NCBI GenBank assembly: GCA_904063045.1
Contig: CAJFCJ010000028.1
Span: forward strand, 434,001-498,000
From: Dimorphilus gyrociliatus
Taxonomy: Eukaryota; Annelida; Polychaeta; Dinophilidae
Length of the DNA: 64,000 bases
Reading direction: 5' to 3'
Positions 33,219 to 45,500 of this stretch are shown piece after piece. The translations under genes and the position numbers were made by a program. The notes under the pieces are model-generated. The model had not been told where the DNA came from. It searched no databases and saw only the letters and a program-made list of their open reading frames with translations. The stretch's first letter is position 1. Each line of letters starts with the position of its first letter.

Positions 33219-35133
33219 TTAAACTGTAGGAGATTTAGATTCAGTTACTTCTATAGAGATCTTTGATCTTAAACCCTCAAGTTGTTCTTTGATTTTAGTG
33301 TCACTGACTTTCGATAAGATAATATCGATAACTTCTGCAAGTCTGGCTGAAGGTGCCCTGTGGCCAACCTTAAGAAGTAAAGAGCATAGCTGCATCAAGA
33401 CATGGTCAAATTCTGAACCCGCATCCTTTTTCGCTAAATAAAAATCTTCCACAATTTGTTGGAATCTTCTTTCGCAAGCCAAAACGTCGCTATTTTTTGC
33501 TAAGGCACAAGTTAAAACGTGTAACCAGCTGGCTTTGAAGCAGTCATTTCCACATTTTGAGAGTATACAAACTGTCCTTGCTGCTCCCTGACTATCTTGT
33601 CTCTCAGCCTGAAAGACGGCTAAATGTAACAGGAAGAGGGAACAAAGGGGTTCGGCATTGGCTGCCGCGACTAGAACAGCTGGTATGTTGTCAGGATTAA
33701 CAGTAGAATGTAGATATTTCGATTTTAAAAGGCGAAATTCGTCATCGGCACATACAACTTGTATCATTGGTAGAAAGTGAACAATTATTGAGGGATCTGG
33801 ATTAACTACCATTGCTTCTTCTTCAGATAATAATCTAGGACAAAGTAGCAGGATATTAGTTAGATATTTAAAATAATGAAAGAGTCTCTGTTATATTGAA
33901 ATTAAATATGATTAGTCAAGAATGGATAGCTACCTACCTCCAAGCATTCATTGCCAATAAAAGTAACCTAATTAAAGATAGGATATGATTGTCTTCTCTT
34001 GGTAATGAACATGACTGTAGCTGAGAATTTAACACTGTTAACACCGTTGAAGCTAAAGAGTGTAAACAATACGGATCTGCTAAAACTAAAGCTAGATCAG
34101 CTATAACTTCTTCGTGTCCTCTTCTCACTGAGTCAACAAATGCTATCAACTCTGCACACCTCTTATCCGAAACATAACGCTCTCGAACGCAAGCATCCAC
34201 GCACCATGCAAATTTATGACAAGGATCGCGTGATACAATGAGTGAGCGATCGTTGTCATGCAAAGCCATTAAAAGTTGACCTCTTAGTGTACAATAATGA
34301 GGTGATTTCGTTCGAACATAAAGTGATCTCAAGAGAGTTAAAGTCTGTTGCATAATAATAAATTATTATTTTAAAGATAAATTTCATTTTGTTATAATTG
34401 ATGAAATAGAAGTAGTAAATTTTATGAATTACGTACCTGATCATAAAGTTGAATATTATCCCCTAACATTTTAACAACTTCAGCTAACGGCTCTCTTCTT
34501 GTTTTTGGATTTTGAGTTAACACACAAACAGTAGAGGAGAGAACCTCATCGCACCATTTAGTATAAGAAGAAAGTAAAGGATAAATTTCTTCGCCGAATC
34601 TTTCTTCGTCCTTTGTCCAAACAGCTCGTTTTAACTCCACAGGAGCGACAGCATATAAATCGGGACTGTTTACGATTTCATTTAAAATTTTTGGCTCTGT
34701 CCGGGACCCTAGTTGCCTTAACGCTGCCATTACAATAGGTTGTAGTATAGGGATCCTGACAATTGGCCAGGATTTAGCTACAATTTGTTGCAACTGCTTG
34801 CATACTTGTTCATCTTCACTATCCCCTAAATTTCGAATTTTATTAATAAGTTTTTCTTTGAGTTCTTCTATCAAGCACTGATGAAAAGTCGAACGGCGAA
34901 TTCCATGCAAATCCAATAGGGACAAGGCGGCTCTTAACGAGGGTAAAACCATAGCATTTTGATTCTAAAAATAAATCATGTTAAAACTTATTCGTTCTCT
35001 ATTATAATCTCTTCAAATTTTAAATCTTTACCTGAAAGTCCTCAATTGCCTGCATCGGGTCGTTGGAATTTTGCAAAGCTTCCCTGAGGTCCGAACTCGA
35101 TGGGATTCCAACTTCTTTCAACGCTGAATCCAT
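33219..35133 (-). CDS. NELFB: negative elongation factor B (NELF-B / COBRA1)
   Basis: Subunit of the NELF complex that holds RNA polymerase II at promoter-proximal pauses. Four exons, 35133-35032, 34964-34437, 34344-33938 and 33834-33219, sum to 1653 bases, an exact frame of 550 residues. Landmarks: MDSALKEVGIPSSSDLREAL (N-terminus), PSLRAALSLLDLHGIRRSTF, QTLTLLRSLYVRTKSPHYCT, LRGQLLMALHDNDRS, DPCHKFAWCVDACVRERYV and VHFLPMIQVVCADDEFRLL. All align with human NELFB. The start chosen matches the human one. An in-frame ATG at 35271 would add 46 residues and cannot be excluded. It converges with RCC1 (243 bases) and lies 330 bases downstream of TBCE. Confidence 0.95.
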
Positions 35134-35463
35134 TTTTAACGAACAATTTAACAAATTGCAATCAAATTCAGAATCTTCCCATATTATCGTCCACGCGGCG
35201 ATTCGCACTAAACTCGGGGCGGAGTTGATTATAAATGTCAATTCAGCAGCTTGTTTAAATTTCTCAAGCAAGAGTGTTTTGGAATTGGGATGGATAAATA
35301 TTTTTATTCATATCAATATTGAATATGAAAAAGTAATATAATTCAAAAATAACTAATTATTATCTATTTAAATTTCTAAAAAGGTAAAGTTACTTTTTAG
35401 CTTTGAAGAACGTTCAAATGAGTCATTTTAAAAATTGTATATATATTATAATACTAATTTGAA
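35134..35463. other. intergenic region between TBCE and NELFB
   Basis: A 330-base tandem spacer on the minus strand. It must hold the TBCE 3' end and the NELFB promoter. The part next to NELFB (to 35271) is open in the NELFB frame and could be coding if the upstream ATG is used. No motif is recognised. Confidence 0.4.
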
Positions 35464-37494
35464 TCATAGAGGACGAACATGAACAGTATCATTTGTATCG
35501 ACAGCAAAATAATCAATCTCTTGATTATCCTTATCAAGTTCGTGTATGCTTTCAGGTTGTTGATCGCTCGAATACGATAAGTGTATCCTTTTTCTAATTC
35601 GAAAAGCTTTTCCCGCCAACTGCTTCAGTTTGGAAACCGTCATTTTTCCTACAAAGACAAGGTTTAACTTATGAAGTGTTTATCAGTATTTTAGGATTAT
35701 ATACTTGGTATTTTTTTCTTACAACTTCCAACTTCTATCCAATCACCATTCGACTTCTGTTCATATCTCAGCTTAATTTCTAGATAGATAGAAAATATGA
35801 GCCTTTCAATATGATTAAAAAGATTGAATCGAACTTTTCCCACCTATTAGTTGTGTTTCTAAAGCAGTAGAAATTTGCGTTAACTCGCTATCTTCCGGAG
35901 CATCATAAGCTTTAAAAAAAGCCAAGTATAAATATATTACTTCCTCTAGATAGAAAAAGATTACTAACTATCAATTAATTCTTGATATCTTGGATGTTCT
36001 GTTGTAAATTCTTTGCTAGGATTGTTTTTAGATGGATCCTGATGTCCTCCACTGGCTCTCCATTCTTTACCGTAGATTTTAAGATAATCTAGTTCAGAGC
36101 CACGTCTCTCCACTTTTGTAACAGGTGTTCGGTTAAGGTCAATTAAATTTTTTAATTTAGCAACAATAATTTGCCTATTAAAGAAGGAAATAATTAACAG
36201 ATATTATGTTATAGTTTAATATGTAATAGTAAAAGAATACCTGGCAGTTTTTTCAACTTCTTCCGTTAGAAGAGGATTTTTTGAAAACTTTAATTTTTGT
36301 AATGAAGGTAACCTTCTAAGCTCAGTGATACTAAACCAATCAGCTATTTGATTTTTATCTAAATATAAATCGTATAGCTTTGAAAATCCATTAAAATTTT
36401 CAGGGAATTTTACTTCTTTTACTCCCGTATCGTTTAAGACTAAAACTGTTAAACTGTAGATAAAATTTAAAAGAGAATATATTAATTTTTATACAATATA
36501 TCTAGATTTCTTTGAATTTTTTATTACTAACTTTGGTAATTCGGAAAGAGTTAAAACTTGATTGAAATCTGCAAGTGAATTCCCTTCTAAATTTAAATAT
36601 TTTATGTTTGTTATCGTTGAAACATCATCAATCTCTGTGATATTGTTGAAACAAACAAATAACTCTTCCAAGTTTCTGCAAATTTGACCTAATTTTTTAA
36701 CTTCATTCCAAGTGTAGTAGTTAATTTCAGGAAGTTGTCGAAAATACATTCTATTCGTAACAAGTACTTTAACTTTTTCGAAAAATTCACTTAACATTTG
36801 AGGATTCGGTGGAAGGTCTAAAAGATTTGATGAGACTGATATTTCATTGATACTTGGCATAAACTCCAAGAATTTTGAGACCTTATTAGTAAATAATTAA
36901 GTTTTGGGATTAAAAACGATTAAGGTAGTATTTACCTCTTCCCAAGATTTTAGAAGACACCTTCCAAAATCGAATACTCTTAACTTTTTCAGAATTGGAC
37001 TATTTTTTTCAACGCTATTCAAATAAAAACCTTCCAGAGACATTTGGACAAGATTTTCCAAGTGACTCATAGTTTGGTTAACCTTTTCAGCTCCAACCAT
37101 CTCAACTGCAGTTTCTCTTCCCCTAGATCCTCTTACTGATAGATCTTTATCAACTCCCCCATTTTCCACAATACCGTATCGCTCATTTAGTGCCGTCATT
37201 AAACTATTGCCAGTGTGAGCCAGCCTTGGTCTTACAAACGATCCAGCATTTGGAATATGAGTTTTAAAATAAAACTTGCCATCCTTTTCACCCGAATGTT
37301 TACCTCTCTTTGGATTGTCCCACTCAACGCCCAACCAATTGCCTATCGAGGGCATAAGAGTTAAAAACTCAATATTACTTTTATTGTATTATTTTACCCT
37401 TAGTTCCTTCAACTATGCCAAAAAAGCGAACAGTACATACTTCTTCATCTACTACTAGACGATCTCCAATGTTAAATAGCATATTTTCAGTCAT
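35464..37494 (-). CDS. TBCE: tubulin-specific chaperone E (TBCE)
   Basis: Cofactor that captures alpha-tubulin and assembles alpha/beta dimers with TBCC, TBCD and TBCB. The start at 37494 reads MTENMLFNIGDRLVVDEEVC. The N-terminal CAP-Gly domain spans the first two exons: WLGVEWDNPKRGKHSGEKDG then KFYFKT. A leucine-rich repeat region follows in exons between 37250 and 36240 (LEELFVCFNNITEI, IKYLNLEGNSLADF and others). The C-terminal ubiquitin-like domain starts near 35640 (MTVSKLKQLAGKAFRIRKRI) and ends in ELDKDNQEIDYFAVDTNDTV. This CAP-Gly, LRR, UBL order is diagnostic. Introns are about 45-90 bases. Length is about 520 residues. A GGATCCTGATGTCCTCC region near 36030 encodes a typical TBCE linker; exact exon edges in 35640-36250 are approximate. 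Confidence 0.93.
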
Positions 37495-37883
37495 TTTACG
37501 ATTGCCTGTTTAGATTACAAAATGTTATAAAGAATTTCGTAGTTTTGTTTAATTTCGCTCTGGTGAAAACTGATAAAAGATACGATTTGAGGTTCCATGC
37601 TGTATTTGACAACTGAAATTGCTCAATATGCCGGGGAGCCTTACTTTTTCGGCATTCAAATATTTTATTTTACTAAAAAAGTTACTTTTACAGTATTTAA
37701 ACTACTATTCATTTGCAAAAACAATTTAATACTATCAAAGTGAGTAATAATATCACAGTAAATAAAATGCTAAAAATAAACATTTCATAAGAGGAAAGAC
37801 AATGCAAGAAAACTGTGTAGAAAATGTGAGTAAAATACGAATTGTCTTTGTATTTCACGTAAAATTGTGTTGGCGTAAGATAA
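37495..37883. other. intergenic region between DIPK2 gene and TBCE
   Basis: A 389-base tandem spacer on the minus strand, holding the 3' end of the DIPK2-type gene and the TBCE promoter. It is AT-rich, apart from a short GC patch with ATGCCGGGGAGCC near 37630. No other feature is seen. Confidence 0.4.
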
Positions 37884-39485
37884 TTAAACATGTTTATCCT
37901 TAATTTCCTTTAGCACTTGTAAAATTTTGTCTTTGATTATCCATCTTTCATTAGGCTTTGTTGGATTAGCGCAATCTTCAAGTAATCCTTTGATTTTATA
38001 CTCTTGCTCAATATTCGAGGGTAGATCGTGTAAGAAACCACGTGGTTTGAGGTGATGATTTGCATAAGAGGACAAGAGATTTCTACAAATAACATAATAA
38101 TTTAAATCCGCTTCTTTTTGCGTACATAAAGATTCAGTTGAATATTCAACACAATCTCCATATCCAGATTTACATTCAGTGAATTTTAGACTATACTTTG
38201 TATCAAAATCACCTGCCTTCTTTTCTAATAATAAGGAATTAAGATATAAATTAATGTTAACTGAACTATGAAACTAATTATTTACCTCTCTCAATCTTTG
38301 CTGTATCAATTATAATGATATCTTCAAGATCAACAATAACAACCTTTCCTTTGTTATTAATAAATATATTCTCGTAGGAACAATCTGTCCAGTAGAATTT
38401 GAAATTCTCACTTGATCCTTTGGTAAATTTATCAGCAATTTTCATTAATTGCCATGCTATATCAATCTAAAATGAAGAAGTTATAGAAATAATATATTTA
38501 TTTATATAAGTCAGCATACTCTTTTAATCCAATGTGCATTGTAGTAGTCTGCTAAACGGGTACCAGCGTTTTCTGTTACTAAATATCTTCCGCAGGCACC
38601 GTATGCTTTTGGAAAGGGATATCCTTTGGTATACGGGAACGCCTAGAATTAGTATGAAATGGTAGTTTTAGTGAAAATATGGAATATGATACAAGAAAGA
38701 AATTTTTATTCACACCTTGATAATTAAAGGTTCTGGATTAACTGAAAAGGTATAAATAAACCTTTTCCTTGCATCCTTATAGACTCTAAAGTCTGTTAAA
38801 TCGTCATCGTAATGTTGTTGCAGATAGTCCAATAACCTTTGAGACATGCATGGCATGCTTCGTGTAAAATAGTTTTCTGTTTATAAAATGTACAGTCAAG
38901 TAAATAGACAAAATTATTTTGAATGAACCTAAAGAATAAGTTGTTAGTTGAGGCTCATTGTAAGGTTTAGAACGGGATAAAGCTAAATCCAGATCACAGT
39001 TATATCTTAATCCTGATAATGTGCATATTTTTGTATCAATGTCTCTAAATTCCGAATTATGAGCTAGTTTTTTCAGAACTACTGGAATGCTATTATTTGC
39101 AACAGCGTAAAAAACGTTCTGAATGTTGACATGGTCAAATACCCGAACTCCAGACACTCCCTTAAAATTTAGAAATGGTCGTAATTGTTAGAGAATCATT
39201 AGTATTTGAAATGAAAGTTATTACCTTTAGAACAAAATCACCTCTTAAGAATGATCGACAAAGCTTTTTTCCATAACATGCATTACATTTGTCCATACCA
39301 AGAAAAGTAGGATTGGTTAGATCATTGGAAAAATACCACAACATCACTGATGCATAGATAAGGGCTGATGTACCTAAGCTTAAAGTAAAAGCAAACTGAA
39401 GAGGTCTAGGTAGATTTTTAAATCTTCGAAAGAGTTGATGGAAGATAATTTGCTGATTAGCCAAGTAGCTTTTTCTTTTTCTCAT
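37884..39485 (-). CDS. divergent protein kinase domain 2 (DIPK2A/DIPK2B) family protein
   Basis: Secretory-pathway protein of the FAM69/DIA1 kinase-like group. It starts at 39485 with a basic tail and a signal-anchor helix (FAFTLSLGTSALIYASVMLW). Next is the Cys-rich family motif FLGMDKCNACYGKKLCRSFL. Following exons read VRVFDHVNIQNVFYAVANN, KLAHNSEFRDIDTKICTLSG, then YCACGR-like and LMKIADKF-type kinase-fold pieces. The segment VVIVDLEDIIIIDTAKIER (about 38290-38345) corresponds to the metal-binding part of the fold. The C-terminus SRGFLHDLPSN-type motif and LLEDCANPT match DIPK2A/B, which favours this branch over DIPK1. Function is uncertain; vertebrate DIPK2A is a Golgi or secreted protein. 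About 430 residues in six or so exons. Confidence 0.85.
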
Positions 39486-39973
39486 CTTAAAAATTTATGA
39501 CATATATAAACAGAAAAGTAATTTTAAGAAGTAACTATTAAAATGTGTATCTCTTTGAAATCCAAAAGCATTAAGATAAGGACTAAGACAAGAAATTTCC
39601 CTTATTCTGTAATAAAATGTTCTTACACTTTTATAATAGTTACACTCTCAATGGGAAGGGCAATTGTAGAATGTAACAGAGCGGTAACTATAAAATAAAA
39701 AGAAACTGGTAGTATTTATAATGTTTTGTTTTTTTTTACAAAATATTCCTGAATACCTCTTTTTCGAGTATTTTCGAGTGAATCTTTTATTTTGTTACCG
39801 ATTTTAACTATATTTCTCCCTTTAATCGATAACACATACATTTAATGCACCAATTTGAATTGATCGTATCTTCATCTTATATAAAACTAGGAACATCAGC
39901 ATCACTTGGCTAAATTGACTTTTAAAACATATATCTTTACTATTTTGTTACTTTTCAAAGAAGGAGTATTAAT
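39486..39973. other. divergent intergenic region (DIPK2 gene / PIH1D1)
   Basis: About 490 bases between divergent starts, so two promoters. It is AT-rich. I see no CpG patch or known motif, and no small gene. Confidence 0.4.
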
Positions 39974-41371
39974 ATGGCATCTAGGGAATTATTAGAAGCT
40001 GAAGAATCTGGTGGCTTCTTAAATAAGCTTAACTTTAAGGTATTTTTATAAATTACTTCTAAAAATGACAAAAACACTTTACACGCTTTTATACTTACGC
40101 AGTCGGATAACAATGAAAGCAATCAACCTTTCAGTAAACCAAATTATCCTTTTGTGATTATAGTCCCCGAAGCTGGTAAGTTAAATGTCTTTGTTAATAT
40201 TTTCAAGATTTAATTTATTCCTAAAAACATTTAGGTTTTTGCGTAAAGATGAAGAACGAAAAAGGAGACAAAGTTTTTGTTAACATATGCCATTCTTCAA
40301 AAGTTTGTATTCGATGAACGAAATATATTGAAAATTATATAAATTACTTAAAATAACTATTAGGTACCATGTGCTCAAGATATGACTGATAGTGAACTTG
40401 TAGAATTACTGGAATCTGACGATCCACGTGGATTTAAAATACCAATGAGTATTGGAGAACCTCATGCTGAAGTTGACAAAAGTAACTATTCATACAATTG
40501 ACTTTGACTGCAAATAAACCTATTATACTTTCGAAAATAGGTGGTAAAGGGTGCACTGCTTATGACGTTGTAATACACCCTGACATGATAACAAGAATAC
40601 AAAAAAGTCAAATGCTCATGGTATTCTTTCTGACTGTTACTCTTGAAGGAATTGAATATAAATATTCTACTACTTTAGATAAAAGTACATATGATAATAA
40701 TTAAGTTATTAAATCTTTATTTGATTATTTATGTACTTAAACTAGATTGGGTCATGTTGAAAAATCGTAAAAGTGTAGGTACGCTACAAGAGCAACATCT
40801 AAGGACGAAATCAAGGCCAGTGGAAGATATAGGTGATGATGCAGTTCCTGGAATAAGTCGAATGGTATCGGAGATAAGTAAAGATAGTGAAACACCAATG
40901 AGGGAGTCAGTTAAAAAGTAAATACCGGCTGTATAACTGTTTATCTTGTATTAATTGATTATGTACATCTTAAAAGGCTTCCTGAACCACCATATACTAT
41001 TGTACAAGAGCCAGCCGAAGGTTATCCTAATTACTTAATTGCGGAGATTCGATTACCAAAAGTTGTTAGTATATTTAAGTTATAAAAGAGAATAAATAAA
41101 ACCAGATTAATTTTCAGAAAACAGCGGCTACATTAGATTTGGAAATCGGAGAAGATAGAATAGTATTAAATACAAGATCGAATGTATACGGATTAGATAT
41201 ATTTTTACCCTACAATTTAATACAGGAAGATTGCGGTGCTCAATTTGACCGTGACACGAAGGTATGATTTCAAAATGCAAATAATTTATTGAAGTAATAA
41301 CAAATTAATTTATTCATTTTATAAAGATCCTTTCTCTAACGATGCCTGTTCAACCGGAAGTTTCGAAATAG
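39974..41371 (+). CDS. PIH1D1: PIH1 domain-containing protein 1 (R2TP complex)
   Basis: Client-adaptor subunit of the R2TP-HSP90 co-chaperone (with RUVBL1/2 and RPAP3), which assembles PIKK kinases, snoRNPs and RNA polymerases. The start at 39974 reads MASRELLEAEESGGFLNKLN. The PIH1 N-domain follows in small exons: FVIIVPEAGFCVKMKNEKGD, VFVNICHSSKVPCAQDMTD, GFKIPMSIGEPHAEVDK, GCTAYDVVIHPDMITRIQKS. A linker with KNRKSVGTLQEQHLRTKSRP matches PIH1D1 rather than PIH1D2 or D3. The C-terminal CS-like half has AEIRLPK, ATLDLEIGEDRIVL and ends LTMPVQPEVSK. It is complete at about 290 residues. Introns are 50-80 bases. Confidence 0.92.
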
Positions 41372-41626
41372 ATCAACTACTTATTTTGAGTGCTTACTGA
41401 ATGAAAAGTAATCAGGACGCCCTGTATTCTCTAATATAAAATAAGTAAGAAATAAAAGAAAGAGAATGAGAGTTTTAATCAGATTTATTAAGTATTTATT
41501 TTATATATATATTATATTCTTTGTTAAGGAGAAAAGAAGACGAATTTTTATTAGTTTAGGCCTAAGGTTTTTATTTAAATGTTTTTTTTTAAAAAAAAGT
41601 ATTCTATTTGTATAAAATTTGACGAT

Positions 41627-42037
41627 TTAAGGAGTAGCCTCATCTTTTTTCATTTGTCTTTTAAGGAATTGTTTTGTTAGTATCTTTTGAGCCACAGTTT
41701 TCTCTTCTGCGCTGCAGCAACCATCCCGAACGATCCATTTATTGCAACATTCTGTTCTTTTTTGTCCTCTTAAGCACCTTCTTATAAAGAAGTTTGATCT
41801 GCCTATATATAAATTCTCTTTTTCGTAATCAGTTCCATTCCATCCTTCAACAAAAGTTAGGCTTTTTTCAGATCTACAATCAGCTTCGGTATCCCTTTTA
41901 AAGAGGCATTTTGTTTCCTGAACTAATTCATAAACGCAAGTATTCTCAACATGTGCATCAAATACATAATTTGCCAAAAATAGTGCGCAAATTAAAATGA
42001 TGATAGTTGCTACGAGATATTTAATAGAATTATTCAT
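41627..42037 (-). CDS. orphan small Cys-rich type II or secreted protein
   Basis: Not recognised. An intronless 136-residue frame. The N-terminus has a hydrophobic signal or signal-anchor (IKYLVATIIILICALFLANYV). The remaining 110 residues contain eight cysteines, including two CC pairs (RTECCNKW and RDGCCSAEE), one NGT glycosylation site and a basic C-terminal tail (KRQMKK). This looks like an extracellular, disulphide-linked small protein, or a type II membrane protein with such a domain. It converges with PIH1D1 (255 bases). The even number of cysteines and the intact frame support a real gene, but a match to any known family is not seen. Confidence 0.6.
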   Translation of the reverse strand: MNNSIKYLVATIIILICALFLANYVFDAHVENTCVYELVQETKCLFKRDTEADCRSEKSLTFVEGWNGTDYEKENLYIGRSNFFIRRCLRGQKRTECCNKWIVRDGCCSAEEKTVAQKILTKQFLKRQMKKDEATP

Positions 42038-42502
42038 TGTTGCTATATCTTATTTTAAGACTTAAATTATTTTTAAAATTAAATTTTGATTGTAAATGAC
42101 GTTTATTATAAACACCATATTTTCTTATTAATTTTTTATGACGCAAATTCATAAAATAAGTGTAAAACACTTCTTTAAGAAAATTTAATCATTTGAGGAT
42201 AAGGCACAAAAAAGCTTAACATGACTTTTAGTCAATTTTAGTTATGCCGAGCGGAAACGGAAATAACAGTCTTCTAGGGTAGTTTCATTTCTTCTACTCA
42301 TTTTATTCTCCGCAGTTCAAGACTGTAAGTCTATGTTCACTTTGAAGAGTTAAAATATTTGTTAATGCACTTTTACTAATCTAATTAGGTATTTTCTGTA
42401 ATTAATTATTAGCTTTTTAAGAGAGTAAACAGAAACCTTGAAAATATTACGACACATTAACAAATATGATTTTTTTTATTTTTACTTCAGAATCGTATAG
42501 TC
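42038..42502. other. divergent intergenic region (Cys-rich orphan / YTHDC2)
   Basis: About 465 bases. It includes a moderately GC-rich patch at 42245-42310 (GCCGAGCGGAAACGGAAATAAC) that is probably the YTHDC2 promoter, and a CAG acceptor-like site at 42490 just before the YTHDC2 ATG, suggesting a 5' UTR intron. No other gene is seen. Confidence 0.4.
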
Positions 42503-45500
42503 ATGTCTGGTGAAAATCAACTAGGGATAAGTGAGGATTTCAGAATTGCTGTGCAAGCTGCGCTTGAACGCTTTCGTTTAAATGAAGACGAAAAAAGTTA
42601 GATTATTATTATTATTATTGTTGTTGTTATTTTTATTGATTATATATACATTGTAAATATCTATTCAAAGACTATGAATTTCCTTCCGCACTTTCCAAAC
42701 TCGAAAGAAAGTTTGTGCATGAATTATGTAAGGAATACGGTTTAAAGTCAAAAAGCCATGGGTAAGTTGTTTTTTTGAGTACTGTAAATGAAGCATTCTA
42801 TAATATTGATATTTTTACTTCATTGAAAATTCTTAGAAAAGGAGCAAATCGTTCACTTACAATGTCTAAAAAGGAATTGGTTAATCGTGGACATGATTTG
42901 CCACCAATTAAGTTGAAAGCAAAAACTCAACAATATATAAATAACTTATTGTCTCATCAACCGTTAATGGATAGAGAAAGAAATGATTTAGTTCCAAGAA
43001 CAGAGAGAGGAAGTCTGGCAGACGGTTTGTAGTAGCATTTTGTTTTTAATCCTACATTTTGGTTTAAGAGAATCGTTTCTATCGTTACAGTTTCAGTTAA
43101 AGAAAGTCGTAAATTATTATTTAAGCAACCTAACATTCAAGGGCAGATTCCACCTGAAGCAAATACAGCACCGTTTGAATACTTTAAACAGTCTTTACCA
43201 ATCTATCACATGAAAGAGCATGTATTGAAATCAATTGAAGATAATCGAGTAGTACTTGTCTTAGGAGACACTGGGTCTGGCAAATCTACTCAAGTTCCAC
43301 AAATGCTTTTGGAGGAATTTACTGCCAAAAAGAAAAAATGTAATATATATGTTACACAACCAAGACGTTTATCTGCAGTCGCCTTAGCTGAAAGAATTTC
43401 AACAGAGAGAAGCGAAACTTGCGGAAAATCTGTTGGTTATCAAATCCGATTAGAACAAAAGTTTGTTTAAATTGCATAAGCTTTTCACCGAATTAAAAAA
43501 GTTTATTATTTCAATCAAAATAGACTAAGTAGAGACACTATCCTAACTTTTTGTACCACTGGCATTTTACTTCGAACATTGATGAGTGGAGATGATATTA
43601 GTCATGTAACTCATATTATTGTGGTAAATATCTATATAATAGTATAAATCTGTTACTCTTTATCTGAATTTAATTGATATCTCCTGAAATAGGATGAAGT
43701 CCATGAGAGAGATAAATTTACTGATTTTCTGTTAATTGCTCTTCGTGATTTACTTTTCAAACAATCTCACCTGAAATTAATATTAATGAGTGCAACCCTG
43801 AACTTACCTCTATTTACCGAATACTTTGGAAATTGTCCGGTTATAAGTGGTGTGTATAGAGTTTATTATCCTTTTCATTTTTAAAGTAAAATTTATAAAC
43901 ACGCTTTTTATTAAATAATGACATTAGTTCCGGGAAGGATGTTTGATGTAAAAGAGTACTTTCTGGAGGATGTTCTAAATTGGACATCCTATTCGAATGA
44001 TTTAATGAAAATGGCCGAAGTTCGATTGAGTAAACAAAAGGAGAGTCGAGACGCTTTAGCCCAATGGTGCGAAGATCTTTTGCCGCAATCTGAACCAAAA
44101 ACAGTTTCTGAGGATTCAGAGACTACTGCAAAAATGGATGAATTAATTGAAAATGCTTTCCAGCACGGAAAACGAGATGCTATTGATGATATTATATCAT
44201 TGGTAACTGATGAGAAAGTCTCTGTTGATTATCAGCATAGTCTTACTACTGTGAGCGGGCTAATGACTGCAGCGGCAAGAGGTTGGATGAACTGTGTCGA
44301 GCAATTTCTTCGATTAGGCGCTGATGTTCACCTCCAGACAGTAAATGGGTGGAAAGCTTTAGATTTCGCTCATCATTATCGTTCTGTTGAAATAGCAGAA
44401 TGGTTAAGTGCTTTTGAGTTAGTTTCAATTTTGCATCTTAATGTTTAAATCTAATTTCAATAATAAAACTAATGCATAAGTAGAATCGCTGAAATGGGAG
44501 ATGATGACCAATCCGATTTGGATACTGCTACTATGGATGAAGTACATGCAAAATTATTAAAAGTCTACCACTATTCATTTAATGATGATAAAGTAGATGT
44601 AGACCTTATCCTCTCATTGACGTCCAAAATTCATAGTGAGAAACCAACTGGAGCTATTTTGATTTTTCTACCCGGATACGATGATATCTTAAGCTTGAAA
44701 GATAAAATCGAAGGTTCCGATACCTTTCCACCTTCTAATACGTTTGTAGAAATATATAATAAAGTATTTATTTTGTGTGTTTAACCAGTAAATTCTTTTC
44801 TTTGTAGTTATAAAATATTTCTTTTACATTCTTCGATATCAACGAACGATCAAAATAGAGTTTTTGATACAATGCCTGATGGTATACGAAAAATTGTTGG
44901 TTTTACATTATTCTAATATTTCTTAAGTAATAATTTTAAATATATACTTTTACTTTATCAGATTCTATCAACGAATATTGCTGAAACAAGTATCACAATT
45001 AGTGATGTTTCATATGTTATAGATAGTGGCAAAGTGAAGGAGGTAAACTATCTTCTATAACAATTATTAATAAGAAATTTTAAACATTATATCATATGTT
45101 ATTTACTTCTTACTCTATATAGCAACTGTTCGATGCTGTTTCAAATACTAATTGCTTAAGGACGAATTGGATTTCTCAGACAAGTGCAGTTCAAAGAAAA
45201 GGAAGGTATATCGGATTATGTTAAAAAATTTTTCAATTAATTTTATACTATTAATCTGCAATTAAAGAGCTGGTCGTGTTAAACCTGGAGAATGCTATCG
45301 ATTATTCTCAAGATCTCGCTTTTCAAATATGCAAAAGTATCAAACAGCCGAAATTCTTCGTTGTCCTTTGGAGGAGCTATGCTTACACACAAAATTACTT
45401 GCACCGATTACAAGCTCGATTGCCGATTTCTTGTCAAAGGCTGTTGAACCACCTCCACAATTGGTAATAAAAAATGCAGTAAATATATTGAAGCAAATGG

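Noticed and set aside
42601..42632. ATT/GTT trinucleotide run as a possible RNA or regulatory element
   Set aside because: Plain simple repeat within a YTHDC2 intron.
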